Origin: Burkholderia sp. 4M9327F10
GTDB taxonomy: Bacteria; Pseudomonadota; Gammaproteobacteria; Burkholderiales; Burkholderiaceae
Reading direction: 5' to 3'
DNA length: 64,000 nucleotides
NCBI RefSeq assembly: GCF_005503145.1
Contig: NZ_SCNV01000003.1
Location: 1-64,000 of the forward strand
Under the pieces are notes generated by a model. That model saw only the letters and a list, made by a program, of their open reading frames with translations. It was not told where the DNA came from and made no database searches. The position numbers and the translations under genes are program-made. Positions 54,227-63,749 of this stretch are shown here, piece after piece; the first letter of the stretch is position 1, and each line of letters begins with the position of its first letter.

Positions 54227-55234
54227 ATGAATTCCAATCTGCATATCGGCGTCAACATAGACGGCGTGTTGCATCGAGACGACCTGCCAGCCGTCGACGC
54301 GAACACGCAATTCCAGATGATCGCCGACGCGGGCGTGTTCGACTATGTCGAGATGAATCCACCCGAAGGCGTAGCGCTTGCACCTTACGTTCAATTGAGC
54401 GAGCGTTACGCGTTGCCGGTTCGCGTGATCGGCGGCATATTTTGTGCGGGACGTGACGAAGCGCATCTGCGGCGCCTGATCGAGTGGGCACCGCGCTTCG
54501 GCTCGAAGGTGCTGAATTGCCAGCTCTACGCGAATCATGTGGACGGACATCGCCTCACCGACACCGAGATCGTGAGATTCTACGTGCAGACTTGCGAATG
54601 GGCGGCCTCGACGGATTGCATTCCGTCTTTCGAAGTGCACGTCGATATGTGGAACGAAGATTTCCGCCGCGTGGCGGCGGTGGGTGAACTACTGGCGAGG
54701 GACGGCATCGCCTTGCGTCTCACGCTCGATCATTCGCATTTGATCTTCAAGATCGGCAACGCAGAGGAACTCGACGCGTCACGAATCCGTCCCTTGGTCG
54801 AAGCCGGCGAGATCGTGCTCGATCCCGCTTCGCCGGATGCGATCTTCAAGCAGTGGATCGCGCGTGGCTGGGTCCGTCACGCCCACGCGCGCAGCGTCAT
54901 ACCGAACAATCCGCGCAATCCTCGCATGCGCCGATCCGACGGCAGACCTGGCCGCGGGATTCAATATCCGTTCGTGCGTCCTGCTGCGGATCAATGGGAT
55001 GGCGACTGGGAGGAGGCTGCACTCGCTCCCTGGAAGGATGCCGTGCGGCACCTGCTCGATGCATGCGCGCGGAATTGCGTTTCTACGCCGCAGCAGATCA
55101 GTTGTGAATTCATTCCGTTCGCCGACTATGGCGGTGGAGCAGGGTATTCGATCTTCGAAAACAACGTGGCCTGCGCGGCGTGGTTGCGCGACACTTATTC
55201 GCTCGCGAGCCAGGCGAATGCGGGCGGGGCGTGA
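54227..55234 (+). CDS. Sugar phosphate isomerase/epimerase-like TIM barrel
   Basis: 335 residues from ATG 54227. The AP-endonuclease-2/xylose-isomerase-like pattern appears as FDYVEMNPPEGVALAPYVQL, VHVDMWNEDFRRVAAVGELL and LRLTLDHSHLIFKIGN, with metal-type residues Glu/Asp/His in SFEVHVDMW and LDHSHLI. Such proteins rearrange inositol- or sugar-derived intermediates; rhizopine clusters encode a related protein (MocC). 31 bp after the reductase gene, so part of the operon. No mocA/mocB homologue is visible in the window, so the pathway is incomplete here. Confidence 0.75.
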   Translation: MNSNLHIGVNIDGVLHRDDLPAVDANTQFQMIADAGVFDYVEMNPPEGVALAPYVQLSERYALPVRVIGGIFCAGRDEAHLRRLIEWAPRFGSKVLNCQLYANHVDGHRLTDTEIVRFYVQTCEWAASTDCIPSFEVHVDMWNEDFRRVAAVGELLARDGIALRLTLDHSHLIFKIGNAEELDASRIRPLVEAGEIVLDPASPDAIFKQWIARGWVRHAHARSVIPNNPRNPRMRRSDGRPGRGIQYPFVRPAADQWDGDWEEAALAPWKDAVRHLLDACARNCVSTPQQISCEFIPFADYGGGAGYSIFENNVACAAWLRDTYSLASQANAGGA

Positions 55235-55250
55235 CGCACGCTGTGACTGT

Positions 55251-56708
55251 TCACTGAACCTGCTGAAAATCGGGCAGCGCAAACGCATGGTCGAAGTACG
55301 GTTGCAGCGGTCCGTAGAGCCGGAAATAGGCGAACCAGGCTTTCCCTGGTATTGACGGTATCCAGTTCTGTTCCTTGCCGGCCGGCGCCTGGGGTCCCAC
55401 GTAGATATCCACGGAACCGTCCTGGTTCTTCAAAAGGTCTTGCCGGGACGACTTGTCGACGACCCGCTGCGGGTTGTCGATAATGACGCGCTGGTCGGTG
55501 TCGTAGACCGTCAGTGACCAGAACAGCTTTGCCGGCGGATTGGGCGGCACATGCAGGACATAGCTTCTGTTGCCGTCGAGTACGTGTCCACTTCCATCAC
55601 GGTACGCACCAAGGTACGCCTGGCCGACCCCTGGGCTTCTGGTTACCATGCCCTTTGACGTCGTGACGGCCTCGTAGAAGTAGTCAGCCCGCTCGTCGAT
55701 CTGAGTGTGGTATTTCGCCTCCTGGGACGGGTCAAACAGAATGACGTAACGCCACTGCGCGTCCGGACGGTATTGAGAGCCGGTAGTCCGGCTGTTGAAC
55801 GCATTGGCCTGCGCGAACAGTTCGCCGACCTGTGCGCCGTCAGTCAGAATCCGCTTCTGCCTGTCGTCCGGCGAAAACGGCTTGTCTTTCTCGATGCCCA
55901 ATGGGCGCAGGAACGCCATCATCTCGCGGTCGCGTTCTTCCACAGGCTCCCGGTTGATGATGTCTGCGAGACGCTCCCAGTACGCCATGCCGCGTGGAGG
56001 TACCTGGGACCACTGACGTCCTTCCGGTGTAAGGAAACGGCTGGGCTCGGGGGCGTTTCGCTTCGCGTAGGGATACATGCGGAACTGGTGAATCAGTGCA
56101 TTGGCCTTTTCCTTGTCCGCATCCAGCGCACGGAATGCGACGAGCACGTTAAAGGTCGGGGATTTCACCACACGATAGCCGGACGTATTCGCAGGCACTT
56201 CCTGTCCCGGTCCGACAAGCAGGTACTTGCCGCCTTTGCCATGGTCCGGCCCGGTTTCACCCATATCGGTTAGTGGTCGCTGCCAGAAATCGCCTACCCC
56301 CCCGGCGGAACTGCCGGCCGGGTAGTCCACTACGAGCGGGCCAGTCTTCGACAGATCGGGAAAGCCGAGGGTATAGGGTGTCGTGGCATTCGCGGTCAGG
56401 ATGCCGAGCTTGTCGGGAACGGAGACGTAGATGACCATATCCGTATCCTTCGCGCCGAAGACCGTTTGATGCTCGTATTGCCACTGCGCGAAGCCGACAA
56501 TCGGGAGAGCCCAAACATAAGCCTGGCAAGCGCGCTGAAAATCCGACTCGTCAAAGAGCTTCTGCACGGTGGCGAGGTCGGCGGGTACGCCTTCGGTCAG
56601 CCCGATCTGCCCGATGTGTGTATCCACGGTCTGGCACCGTGCGGCCGTTGCCGTGACTGACAGGCCGAAGGCAAGCAGCGTCATAAGAGATTTTATTTTC
56701 AGGTTCAT
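55251..56708 (-). CDS. Exported DUF1254/DUF1214 protein
   Basis: 485 residues from ATG 56708 with GGAG six bases upstream. Signal peptide about 1-26 (LKIKSLMTLLAFGLSVTATA). N-terminal DUF1254 region (CQAYVWALPIVGFAQWQYEH, MVIYVSVPDKLGILTANATT) and C-terminal DUF1214 region (GNRSYVLHVPPNPPAKLFWS, TVYDTDQRVIIDNPQR). Function of this widespread periplasmic family is unknown. Followed in minus-strand order after two other exported-protein genes at 56806-58273; the spacers (97 and 52 bp) allow cotranscription. Confidence 0.88.
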   Translation of the reverse strand: MNLKIKSLMTLLAFGLSVTATAARCQTVDTHIGQIGLTEGVPADLATVQKLFDESDFQRACQAYVWALPIVGFAQWQYEHQTVFGAKDTDMVIYVSVPDKLGILTANATTPYTLGFPDLSKTGPLVVDYPAGSSAGGVGDFWQRPLTDMGETGPDHGKGGKYLLVGPGQEVPANTSGYRVVKSPTFNVLVAFRALDADKEKANALIHQFRMYPYAKRNAPEPSRFLTPEGRQWSQVPPRGMAYWERLADIINREPVEERDREMMAFLRPLGIEKDKPFSPDDRQKRILTDGAQVGELFAQANAFNSRTTGSQYRPDAQWRYVILFDPSQEAKYHTQIDERADYFYEAVTTSKGMVTRSPGVGQAYLGAYRDGSGHVLDGNRSYVLHVPPNPPAKLFWSLTVYDTDQRVIIDNPQRVVDKSSRQDLLKNQDGSVDIYVGPQAPAGKEQNWIPSIPGKAWFAYFRLYGPLQPYFDHAFALPDFQQVQ

Positions 56709-56805
56709 CCGAAGCTCCATGATTTGCCCTGTCTGGTATCGGCCCAGGTAGGCGCGCCGGTCCGCGCGCTTAAGGAGACTTTCCTTGTGCGCGAAGATGC
56801 ACCCC

Positions 56806-57423
56806 TCACTGCGACGTGGTCCCACCAGGCAGAACCTGGACCGCCGCGGCAGACACAAACACCACGCGCACGGAATCGCCTTTCTTGATGCCGCTTAGCG
56901 ATATGTCTGGGGAGACATTGAGCGTGACGGTATGTTGGGGGCCCCGCAGCGTGACACGACGGGTCTTCGCGTTGATGTTCTGCACCGTTGCGATAACCTC
57001 GACTCGTCGTGCCGCCGCCACGACGCCGTCCGACGCGGGCAGCGCCGCCGCTGACTCCGTGCGTTCGCGAACGCCGCGGGTTGCGACCTTGTCCAGCCCG
57101 ACAACGAACGCCTCACGATAGGCAATATTCAGAACATCGCCAATTTGCAGATTCGAAACGTTTGCGACGTCGGGATTGACCGCGATGTCTACCACGTTTC
57201 CGCGCGGGCCTTTTATCGTCACCGTATTGGCGCTAGCGTCGATGCCAACCACGATCGCCTGCGTGTGGACCAGTGCGTCCGCGCTGACTGCCGGTTGGAG
57301 CGCGTCGGGTGAAGACGCCTGTGCAACGGCTTGCTGAAGCGGTATCCCGCCAAGCGCTGCGGCAACAAAAAGCGTCGCCAGGTGTTTCGATAGCTTTGTC
57401 TGTTTCATGCTGTCCTCGGTCAT
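56806..57423 (-). CDS. Small exported protein with repeated beta-rich units
   Basis: 205 residues from ATG 57423, chosen because CGGAG is six bases upstream; ATG 57429 and 57408 are alternatives. Signal peptide to about residue 34 (HLATLFVAAALGGIPLQQAV). Two similar beta-rich segments: IVVGIDASANTVTIKGPRGN ... LQIGDVLNIAY and VIATVQNINAKTRRVTLRGP ... IKKGDSVRVVF. They look like an internal duplication of a small OB- or SH3-like fold found in many unnamed periplasmic proteins. Function unknown; sits between DUF1254 and beta-barrel-like genes. Confidence 0.75.
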   Translation of the reverse strand: MTEDSMKQTKLSKHLATLFVAAALGGIPLQQAVAQASSPDALQPAVSADALVHTQAIVVGIDASANTVTIKGPRGNVVDIAVNPDVANVSNLQIGDVLNIAYREAFVVGLDKVATRGVRERTESAAALPASDGVVAAARRVEVIATVQNINAKTRRVTLRGPQHTVTLNVSPDISLSGIKKGDSVRVVFVSAAAVQVLPGGTTSQ

Positions 57424-57475
57424 GTTCATCTCCGTTCGGATTGCCGCCATGCAGGCCGCGCATTCCGTCCATCTT

Positions 57476-58273
57476 CTATTTGCCAAACGTCATGTTTAGC
57501 CCTGCAAATATCTGCCACTTTGGTGTGCTTCCCGAATGGGCAACCGAGTACTGGGGTTCGAGGAAGGTGTTATAGATGATCGACCCCGACTTCCAAGCCT
57601 TGCCAGCACCGAGCCCGACGGGAATGTAGTAGTCGCCGTGCTGCAGATCGAATGTCCAGATTCCGGTGGACCGTATGTACCAACCGCCGGGCAGATTGAA
57701 TATTCCGAACGGCTGCGCGGTTAGCGACTGCACGGAAGGGCGGGCGCTTTGGCCGGCGAAAGAGTGCTGCCACTGGATTAGTCCGCCTAGCAGACGTGCC
57801 GGCGTCGCGCTGATGGCGACCGCCGCCAGTCCCGCCTGCCATTTGCCCGTGCCGAGGGTTGGGTCGGTCGCCGTCGGCGCGGTCACCAGCGGCCCGACAC
57901 CTATCTGGATGTCGCTCTGGCTCAGCAGGAAGATATCGAACAGGTTCAGGTCACCCAGCCCCGTGTTGTAGCCTCCAGCCGGGTCGGGCCGCGTACTGAT
58001 GGGCACAGTCAGCCGGAAAATTTCAGGTACGGGGACAATGCCGTTTGCACCAAGCGGGATTGTGGGTCTCAGCAGGAAATCATTGGTATGCGCGCTTACG
58101 CCGTAAAGGCTCGGCGTGAAATAATCCTGAATGTTGAATGAAGCGGCAAGATTGAGCGGATTGTTGCTCTTATTGGCATCATCGGCTTCGCTCTGGCAGA
58201 ATGCATATCTGCAAAAGGAAAATAAAATGAAAAGCAGCATTAAATATTCAATGCGCATTCGTCCGGTTCGCAT
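57476..58273 (-). CDS. Exported outer-membrane barrel-like protein (often called neuromedin U)
   Basis: 265 residues, ATG 58273 after AGGA. Signal peptide about 1-26 (YLMLLFILFSFCRYAFCQ). The mature protein is beta-rich with conserved blocks ANKSNNPLNLAASFNIQDYF, TVPISTRPDPAGGYNTGLGD, LGTGKWQAGLAAVAISATPA and a C-terminal strand FAGLNMTFGK, all typical of a family frequently labelled neuromedin U in Proteobacteria; that name is a propagated error. Probably an outer-membrane protein related to phenol-degradation MetA-type channels. Function unknown. Confidence 0.8.
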   Translation of the reverse strand: MRTGRMRIEYLMLLFILFSFCRYAFCQSEADDANKSNNPLNLAASFNIQDYFTPSLYGVSAHTNDFLLRPTIPLGANGIVPVPEIFRLTVPISTRPDPAGGYNTGLGDLNLFDIFLLSQSDIQIGVGPLVTAPTATDPTLGTGKWQAGLAAVAISATPARLLGGLIQWQHSFAGQSARPSVQSLTAQPFGIFNLPGGWYIRSTGIWTFDLQHGDYYIPVGLGAGKAWKSGSIIYNTFLEPQYSVAHSGSTPKWQIFAGLNMTFGK

Positions 58274-58907
58274 AGCGATTTCCTATGAAATGCCATGGGC
58301 GAGCGTACTCACCGCAAATTCATCAATGCGGGTTTGAGGGCGCGTAAAATGCCACTACATCTGCAGGAGTGAAGCAGACGTACGAAAAACAGGTATGCTA
58401 AGGGAAATCAGTCTCAACGGGATTCATGAGACGTTCGACGATTGGATGCTAGCAAACGTCAGATGAAATCGCAAGGTGAAATGTAAGTTAACAGAAATGT
58501 GTGTGATAAGGACTTGCCCGTAATCGGAAATTGCGATGCGAGCCTCAGGGCAGGTGACTCTCTGTATAGAATTCGGCTATCCTAGGATTGAGTTATTTCG
58601 AACTGTTTCAACTAACGAACCAATAGCTCATCGATTTTCAAATTATGTAATTCCATGGACTGCACCAATGAGTGCGTGCATCGATTCGCTAACCGTTCGC
58701 AGGTGGTTCTGGCAGCGCGTCGTTTCAGAGGGTGAACAAAACGGTGTTCTGGCGCGGCCGACGGGGCGAGCCAGGAGCGAACAACGAAAGGAATCGATGA
58801 AAGCAGTTCGCCGTTCGCCAGTAAATGGAAGCACATAAAATTCGTTTGCTTACCATGTTCATGATGCGCTTCGGAGCGTTCAAAAATTCGCTAATCTCGA
58901 AAATCGC
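58274..58907. other. AT-richer spacer between the exported-protein genes and the unknown region
   Basis: No gene is supported. A 100-codon open frame at 58536-58838 has no good ribosome binding site and a basic, low-complexity end; it may be a remnant, but I cannot tie it to a transposase. Composition shifts to AT-rich from about 58400, marking the start of the second accessory region. Confidence 0.45.
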
Positions 58908-59909
58908 TCACTGCTCTCCGATGACGACAAATCCTACTTCCGCATTGATATCGCTAGCAGTGAGCGAGTTACCGAAGAAGCCGCTGCCAGAGTCGCATGA
59001 TCCGAAGCACCAGATGCACGCCTGATAGATTCGATCTTCCTGCGCTTCAAAATAGGGGGCCTCATTTCCATACAGGAATGCATTCCCATAATCTGGATTT
59101 GGCTCGCTGGGATTATGATGATGTTCCCACCATCCGGTGCCGTCGGACCAGATGCCATATCGGAAATCCTGCTCGAGTCGCTGGTCAGCACCTTGCATGT
59201 CCCAGCTAAGGACATAGACTCCAAATCCGCCGTCGTTATGCGCTGTATAGCCGTTGTCAGAGTGATCGTCCCACTGATAGTCATAAGGGACGTAAGGGCG
59301 TACCTGTACGAGGCGTGGCAAGGGAGGGTCTGGAATAAACTGAACCCAAACTCCGGCGCCTGCAGTTGCAGACCCACCGGCCGCGCCTATAAAGAATCCA
59401 AATGACCCGTTCTGGGCGTTGGCATTCGCGGAGGACTCGGCGTTTCCCTCAGGAGTATGAGATGTCCACGTGGCCACATACGGGGCGGCAAAAATTTGCA
59501 GCTTCGTATCCTCGGCGACTTGTACGCCGTCATTAAATGTCATCCCACCTAGCGGACGTAGCGTCAGCGCCTTCGCGGAGAGTTGAGGCAGACGATGGCG
59601 AGAAGTTGCCAGATCGCGTGCCTTTTTCATCTTCTCGATTTTTTCAGGCATTAAGAACTCAATCCGCTGAACCTCCGAAGGCTGAGTGCCCGAGAGAGAT
59701 GCGCGAACCAGAGCTTCGATGACACGTTGCTGTTCCGCACCGATATCCCGGGTCTCATTTCGATTGAGTAAATAATCTCCGAATAGTTTGTCAATAGTGG
59801 CACAGGCTTGAGCGCCGATCTTCTGACTTAATTCTGCAGTGATTGATGTATTTGCCTTTCCGGCAACAGCGGGAAAATTGACAGGGCCATTTTGTGATTG
59901 GGTGGCCAT
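58908..59909 (-). CDS. Unknown protein with aromatic C-terminal domain
   Basis: 333 residues, ATG 59909 after AAAGGAG. No signal peptide. Residues about 1-110 are helical (AELSQKIGAQACATIDKLFG, VIEALVRASLSGTQPSEVQR); the rest is beta-rich and unusually rich in Tyr, Trp, Asn and Gly (QVRPYVPYDYQWDDHSDNGY, GIWSDGTGWWEHHHNPSEPN). Three Cys near the end (CIWCFGSC). I do not recognise the family. It is divergent from the 60503 gene with a 593-bp AT-rich spacer, and could belong with the two + strand genes as one system. Confidence 0.7.
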   Translation of the reverse strand: MATQSQNGPVNFPAVAGKANTSITAELSQKIGAQACATIDKLFGDYLLNRNETRDIGAEQQRVIEALVRASLSGTQPSEVQRIEFLMPEKIEKMKKARDLATSRHRLPQLSAKALTLRPLGGMTFNDGVQVAEDTKLQIFAAPYVATWTSHTPEGNAESSANANAQNGSFGFFIGAAGGSATAGAGVWVQFIPDPPLPRLVQVRPYVPYDYQWDDHSDNGYTAHNDGGFGVYVLSWDMQGADQRLEQDFRYGIWSDGTGWWEHHHNPSEPNPDYGNAFLYGNEAPYFEAQEDRIYQACIWCFGSCDSGSGFFGNSLTASDINAEVGFVVIGEQ

Positions 59910-60502
59910 CGATATCTCCTTTAAAAGGTGTGGATCGTTTCGACAGTGCGCAAGACACGTAGGCCACGCTGAAATGTAATTGATCGTGGTCAGACCCTAC
60001 CTGCTGCTTATAAATTTGGAATTTCTTATAAGGCAACTATAGTCGAGAAATTGCAGGGCTGTCATGAATTCACCATGTTGCACTTATCCTCCGTATCCGC
60101 CATAACACTCGACGAAGCCGCCAGCCATCGGAATGGCTTGACTTTTTCAGGATTGAACATATCTTTGTTGATGAATTTCAAGACTTATTAGTTAATCCAT
60201 TGACAGGCTGCAGGTTAAATGTTGATTTTTGTTGACAGTCACGACACTCTTTGAGTGCTGGTGGATTTTTTTTGCGGATTTAAAAATAACAAAAATATCA
60301 TAGATAATTTCATTGACCGTTCCGACCAGAGATCAGAGCGGTGCCGGTGATTTATTGACGCTCTTGCTGGGGCACGCTTTTTAGCGAGAATGTACTGCGC
60401 TGGAACGGTATCTAACTAAAATAAAATTATCCGGCCGGTGAAGCGATTCCCTGTTTCGAAATTCAGCCAACTTATGCCTTGCCGACCAGATCAGGAGGCG
60501 GT
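59910..60502. promoter_or_regulatory. AT-rich divergent spacer with candidate promoter
   Basis: No gene. On the minus strand a promoter-like pair lies at 60031-60036 (TTGCCT) and 60008-60013 (TTATAA), spacing 17 bp, upstream of the 59909 gene. The region 60180-60330 is very AT-rich (long T and A runs). A CACTC/GAGTG hairpin lies near 60241-60255. Atypical for this genome and a sign of foreign origin. Confidence 0.45.
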
Positions 60503-61816
60503 ATGACATGGAACCCTTTGCTGCAGTATGATTTTGATAATCACGTTGCTATCGATGATACGGGCAACGGACATACTGGAATAGTAAGCATTCCTAATGC
60601 ATCATGTTGGGTCGACAATCCTGTCCCTGGAGTCGCGACCGCAATCCGCTTCGACAACCCTCAATCCCAGGTAACGGTGCCGGCTGCGCCGACATTGGGT
60701 GGCTGGGCAGGCTTTCGGGTTCGATGTGTATTTTCTCCCACGGCGTTCAACCGCCGGATAAATCTGGTGGAAGGCGATCTGGCTTTCGCGCTGTTTGTCG
60801 AAAAGGATGCCAGTCTTCAGGGAACGATTTTCGATGGCACGACGTGGTATGGCGTGACCAGCCAGCCGAACGCCATTGCGCCAAACGTCTGGTACGCAGC
60901 GGACTTCGAGTACAACCCGGCGACTTCGCTAGTCCTGCGTTTGAACGATGAGATCGTGGACATCGTGATTACCCATGGTGACGCAGTGAGGCCGGTCGGC
61001 CCGGTTGGTATCAAGATCGGATACTGGCCGGGCGGCGATGATCGTTATACTTTCCTCGGGCTGATGGGGCCGGTCTCCATCGATACTCTTACACCTCAAA
61101 GTGATCTCGCCTCCGTAGCGGGCAAGCTGGTCTGTTCAGGTGGAACGTATCAGCTTAAAACGTTGCAGGAGATCTATGTCAACTCGCTTACCGTTGCTGA
61201 GCAGACCCAGTGTCAGCAGACCGCCACCACTCTGCTGAACGGGATCAATGCGGTCATCGCTGCCGCTCTTGGCACCTCGGGGAACCAATCCGGCACTATC
61301 GCGGCGTTTAGCAGCCTGCATGACAGGGTTACTCAACTGACTTTGGCAGACCAGTCGGCAGGCGTCGATGTATTCAGTGATCCAAAGTTAGTGCCCCTTC
61401 TGAATGAAGGATTGAATCTGGTCTGGTCGGTGTCCGCAAATGCGCGCGACACGTTAGTCATGCAGGCATTGAAGCTCGCGGCACAAGGCAGCATGCCTCC
61501 CGAGCGGGTCGCGCAACTACGAGCGCTGTATCCGGATTTATGTCTTACCGCGCCATCCACAAATGGTTTCGATCCCAATAGGAGCCTGCCGATCATATTC
61601 GGTCCCATTCTAAATGGCCTGTGTGGACTCTGCGGGCGGCCATCAGGAGGAGAGGGGAGTGGAGGTAGTACCGGTGGATATGGGCAGGGGGCGGGCGGCG
61701 GCTCCCCCTGCGGCTGCAAGACCCGGCCTCCGCAGGGATCGTGCGCTTCGACGGAGCCTTGCTCCGGGGGAGGCATCCACATCCATGTCCATTGTGATCA
61801 AGGGGAATCGACATGA
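60503..61816 (+). CDS. LamG/concanavalin-like domain protein with Cys/Gly-rich tail
   Basis: 437 residues from ATG 60503 right after AGGAGG; a start 24 bp upstream is less well placed. Residues about 3-205 look like a LamG-type beta-sandwich (YDFDNHVAIDDTGNGHTGIV, ATAIRFDNPQSQVTVPAAPT, APNVWYAADFEYNPATSLVL, VGPVGIKIGYWPGGDDRYTF). A helical middle follows, and the last 55 residues are Gly/Cys rich (CGLCGRPSGGEGSGGSTGGY, CGCKTRPPQG) ending in HIHVHCDQ, possibly metal-binding. No signal peptide. It overlaps the next gene by four bases (ATGA). Confidence 0.75.
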   Translation: MTWNPLLQYDFDNHVAIDDTGNGHTGIVSIPNASCWVDNPVPGVATAIRFDNPQSQVTVPAAPTLGGWAGFRVRCVFSPTAFNRRINLVEGDLAFALFVEKDASLQGTIFDGTTWYGVTSQPNAIAPNVWYAADFEYNPATSLVLRLNDEIVDIVITHGDAVRPVGPVGIKIGYWPGGDDRYTFLGLMGPVSIDTLTPQSDLASVAGKLVCSGGTYQLKTLQEIYVNSLTVAEQTQCQQTATTLLNGINAVIAAALGTSGNQSGTIAAFSSLHDRVTQLTLADQSAGVDVFSDPKLVPLLNEGLNLVWSVSANARDTLVMQALKLAAQGSMPPERVAQLRALYPDLCLTAPSTNGFDPNRSLPIIFGPILNGLCGLCGRPSGGEGSGGSTGGYGQGAGGGSPCGCKTRPPQGSCASTEPCSGGGIHIHVHCDQGEST

Positions 61817-63579
61817 CTCGGCTCGACAGCATAAGGTCATATTTTGTGGATCAGTTTTTCTCGACCCTGATCAATGACCCGCGGATGGCGACGTTGCAAT
61901 ACCCTGCAGAACTCTTTAGCAGCGTTGGGCACTTCGCTGTTCCGTCAACGGTTTCCGGTCTCACGCAGATTCCTACCGTCGCCAGTCTCGATCAGCTTAT
62001 TGCCACTGCGCCCAACAGCCAGAAGCCCGATCTGCAAACTTTTCGTGCAATCGAACTCGATGCACTTGCGGCGATACTTCCAGGGCTTGCCAACTGGACG
62101 AGTTCATGGGGGGAGCAGATCTCGACGCTATGGGCGCCCGTCGTAAACCATCCGGACGGGCAGGATTTTTTTCCCGTATCCATGCACGACTTGCTCAATT
62201 ACGCAGACGCTGCGTTAACCGCCCGGTTCTATTCGGCGGCCGGACAGCAACCCTTGTCCGGCCAGGTCTATCCTCTGCTTTTCGAGAACCCTGAGGTATT
62301 CAACAATCCCAACATAGCCGCCCCTCTGTATGAATCGCGCCAACCGTTTGCTGCCACCATAGGCTGTGCTCCTCCGGTTACCGGCTTTCCGGCTGATGCG
62401 CTCGATACCGGGGCGCTCAATCTTGGCCCGGCGCTTGGCCGTCTTGGCCCCGGGCCGCTTGCACCGACCTTATATGCAGAAATCAAAGGTGTGGCTGGCG
62501 CGCTGCGGCTTAACCAGGCCTACGAGGCTGCGGCGCTGACCGGTGGCCAATACGCACCCTTGCGTAACAACCGCATTCATACAGATCCGTTACCCGCGGG
62601 GGGCGGGGCGCCTCTTACTGCGATTGGAGGAAATGACATTGCGGCTCCGCGACAACCGATTATGATTGTCTATCACGGCTTTTACCCTGCCGATGACGAG
62701 GCGCGACGGCAACCCGGCTTTACGGCTACCAACCGCGAATTTCATCATCTCGGATTCGGGGTGATGCTTATGGCGCCGCCGCCGGAGCCGCAAGACTCTG
62801 ACGCGGTTATCGAGTCGCGGCGAAATGGGTTCCTGTTTGCGTGCACCGGTCCTGACACGATACGGATGTTCCCGCTTGATCATCCCGCACTCAAGATGGT
62901 GAATGACAAGGGCGTCATCGATCCGGCCGGCACGCACGCCAACGTCTATTTCGCCAACATGTCTCCTGCTGGCTGGGAAGCCACATTTAGCAACTACTTT
63001 ACGCGCGGCCAATCCGCGGGTGCCGCCTGGGGCGAGTATCTTGGCGCCATTGGCGCGGGAGCGGCGGTTGGACTGATTGCAGGGCCTATTGGTGCGGCTG
63101 TTGGAGCCGCGGTCGTTGCCGTGGTGGAAATCCTGTACTGGTTGTTCGCGCTGTTTTGTGCGTTGAGCGGTGTGTGTAAATCGCAGGGAGCTCAATCGCA
63201 AGGAGGAGGCCCTCCTGTGGACGATTGTGGCAGCACCTACACACAGTCGACCAATGTTCTCTCCCCGCAGGGCGTCAACCCTCAGATCGGTGGGCCAACA
63301 CGTTCATTCGCACTCGAACTCATTCCTCATTTTCCGGACCACAATCTTTACGGGTTCAACGCCGGAGGCAATGGAACGATTTCCATCGAGAACAGTCCAG
63401 ACGACAAGGAAATGCTTGCCTGGCTAGCTTTCTCCGGTGGCCTTGGCTATCAGTTCGACTTCGCGACCCCGGGCGCTGTTGACCAATCGGGAACATCGCT
63501 GCGGAACTACTTCGATCTGTTCATTGGCAAATATTTAGAGGTCGAAGCGGCTCGCGCACAAGTGTCGTACTTCGAGTGA
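61813..63579 (+). CDS. Large unknown protein with glycine-rich hydrophobic hairpin
   Basis: 588 residues, starting within the stop codon of the upstream gene, so translation is coupled. No signal peptide (MTRLDSIRSYFVDQFFSTLI). A hydrophobic glycine-zipper stretch at about 407-453 (GEYLGAIGAGAAVGLIAGPI, then AVVAVVEILYWLFALFCALS) resembles the membrane hairpins of pore-forming and toxin translocation proteins. The flanking parts are of unknown fold; a Cys-containing linker follows the hairpin (SGVCKSQGAQSQGGGPPVDD). Family not recognised. Could be a secreted toxin or a membrane-acting effector, but nothing here proves it. Confidence 0.7.
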   Translation: MTRLDSIRSYFVDQFFSTLINDPRMATLQYPAELFSSVGHFAVPSTVSGLTQIPTVASLDQLIATAPNSQKPDLQTFRAIELDALAAILPGLANWTSSWGEQISTLWAPVVNHPDGQDFFPVSMHDLLNYADAALTARFYSAAGQQPLSGQVYPLLFENPEVFNNPNIAAPLYESRQPFAATIGCAPPVTGFPADALDTGALNLGPALGRLGPGPLAPTLYAEIKGVAGALRLNQAYEAAALTGGQYAPLRNNRIHTDPLPAGGGAPLTAIGGNDIAAPRQPIMIVYHGFYPADDEARRQPGFTATNREFHHLGFGVMLMAPPPEPQDSDAVIESRRNGFLFACTGPDTIRMFPLDHPALKMVNDKGVIDPAGTHANVYFANMSPAGWEATFSNYFTRGQSAGAAWGEYLGAIGAGAAVGLIAGPIGAAVGAAVVAVVEILYWLFALFCALSGVCKSQGAQSQGGGPPVDDCGSTYTQSTNVLSPQGVNPQIGGPTRSFALELIPHFPDHNLYGFNAGGNGTISIENSPDDKEMLAWLAFSGGLGYQFDFATPGAVDQSGTSLRNYFDLFIGKYLEVEAARAQVSYFE

Positions 63580-63587
63580 AGTGATAT

Positions 63588-63634
63588 CCCCCGCCTGCGG
63601 GTCAACTATGACGCTGGTGCGGAAAGGGCGGGGG
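63588..63634 (+). terminator. Possible terminator-like stem after the 61813 gene
   Basis: CCCCCGCC (63588-63595) pairs with GGCGGGGG (63627-63634), 8 bp with a 31-base loop, 8 bases after the stop codon. No T-run follows, so a weak structure at best. Confidence 0.3.
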
Positions 63635-63749
63635 AGTCATTCTGCAGGGGGCTGTCTTTCGGCCGCCATGCTATTGTGAAATCCAGAGTCGTAGATGTTC
63701 ACACCGGGTGCGAAAACAGTTCGCTTTCCGGATTTGCAAAAGGTGACCT

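Noticed and set aside
58536..58838. 100-codon open frame that might be an insertion-sequence remnant
   Set aside because: No transposase motif, no terminal inverted repeats or target duplication could be seen.
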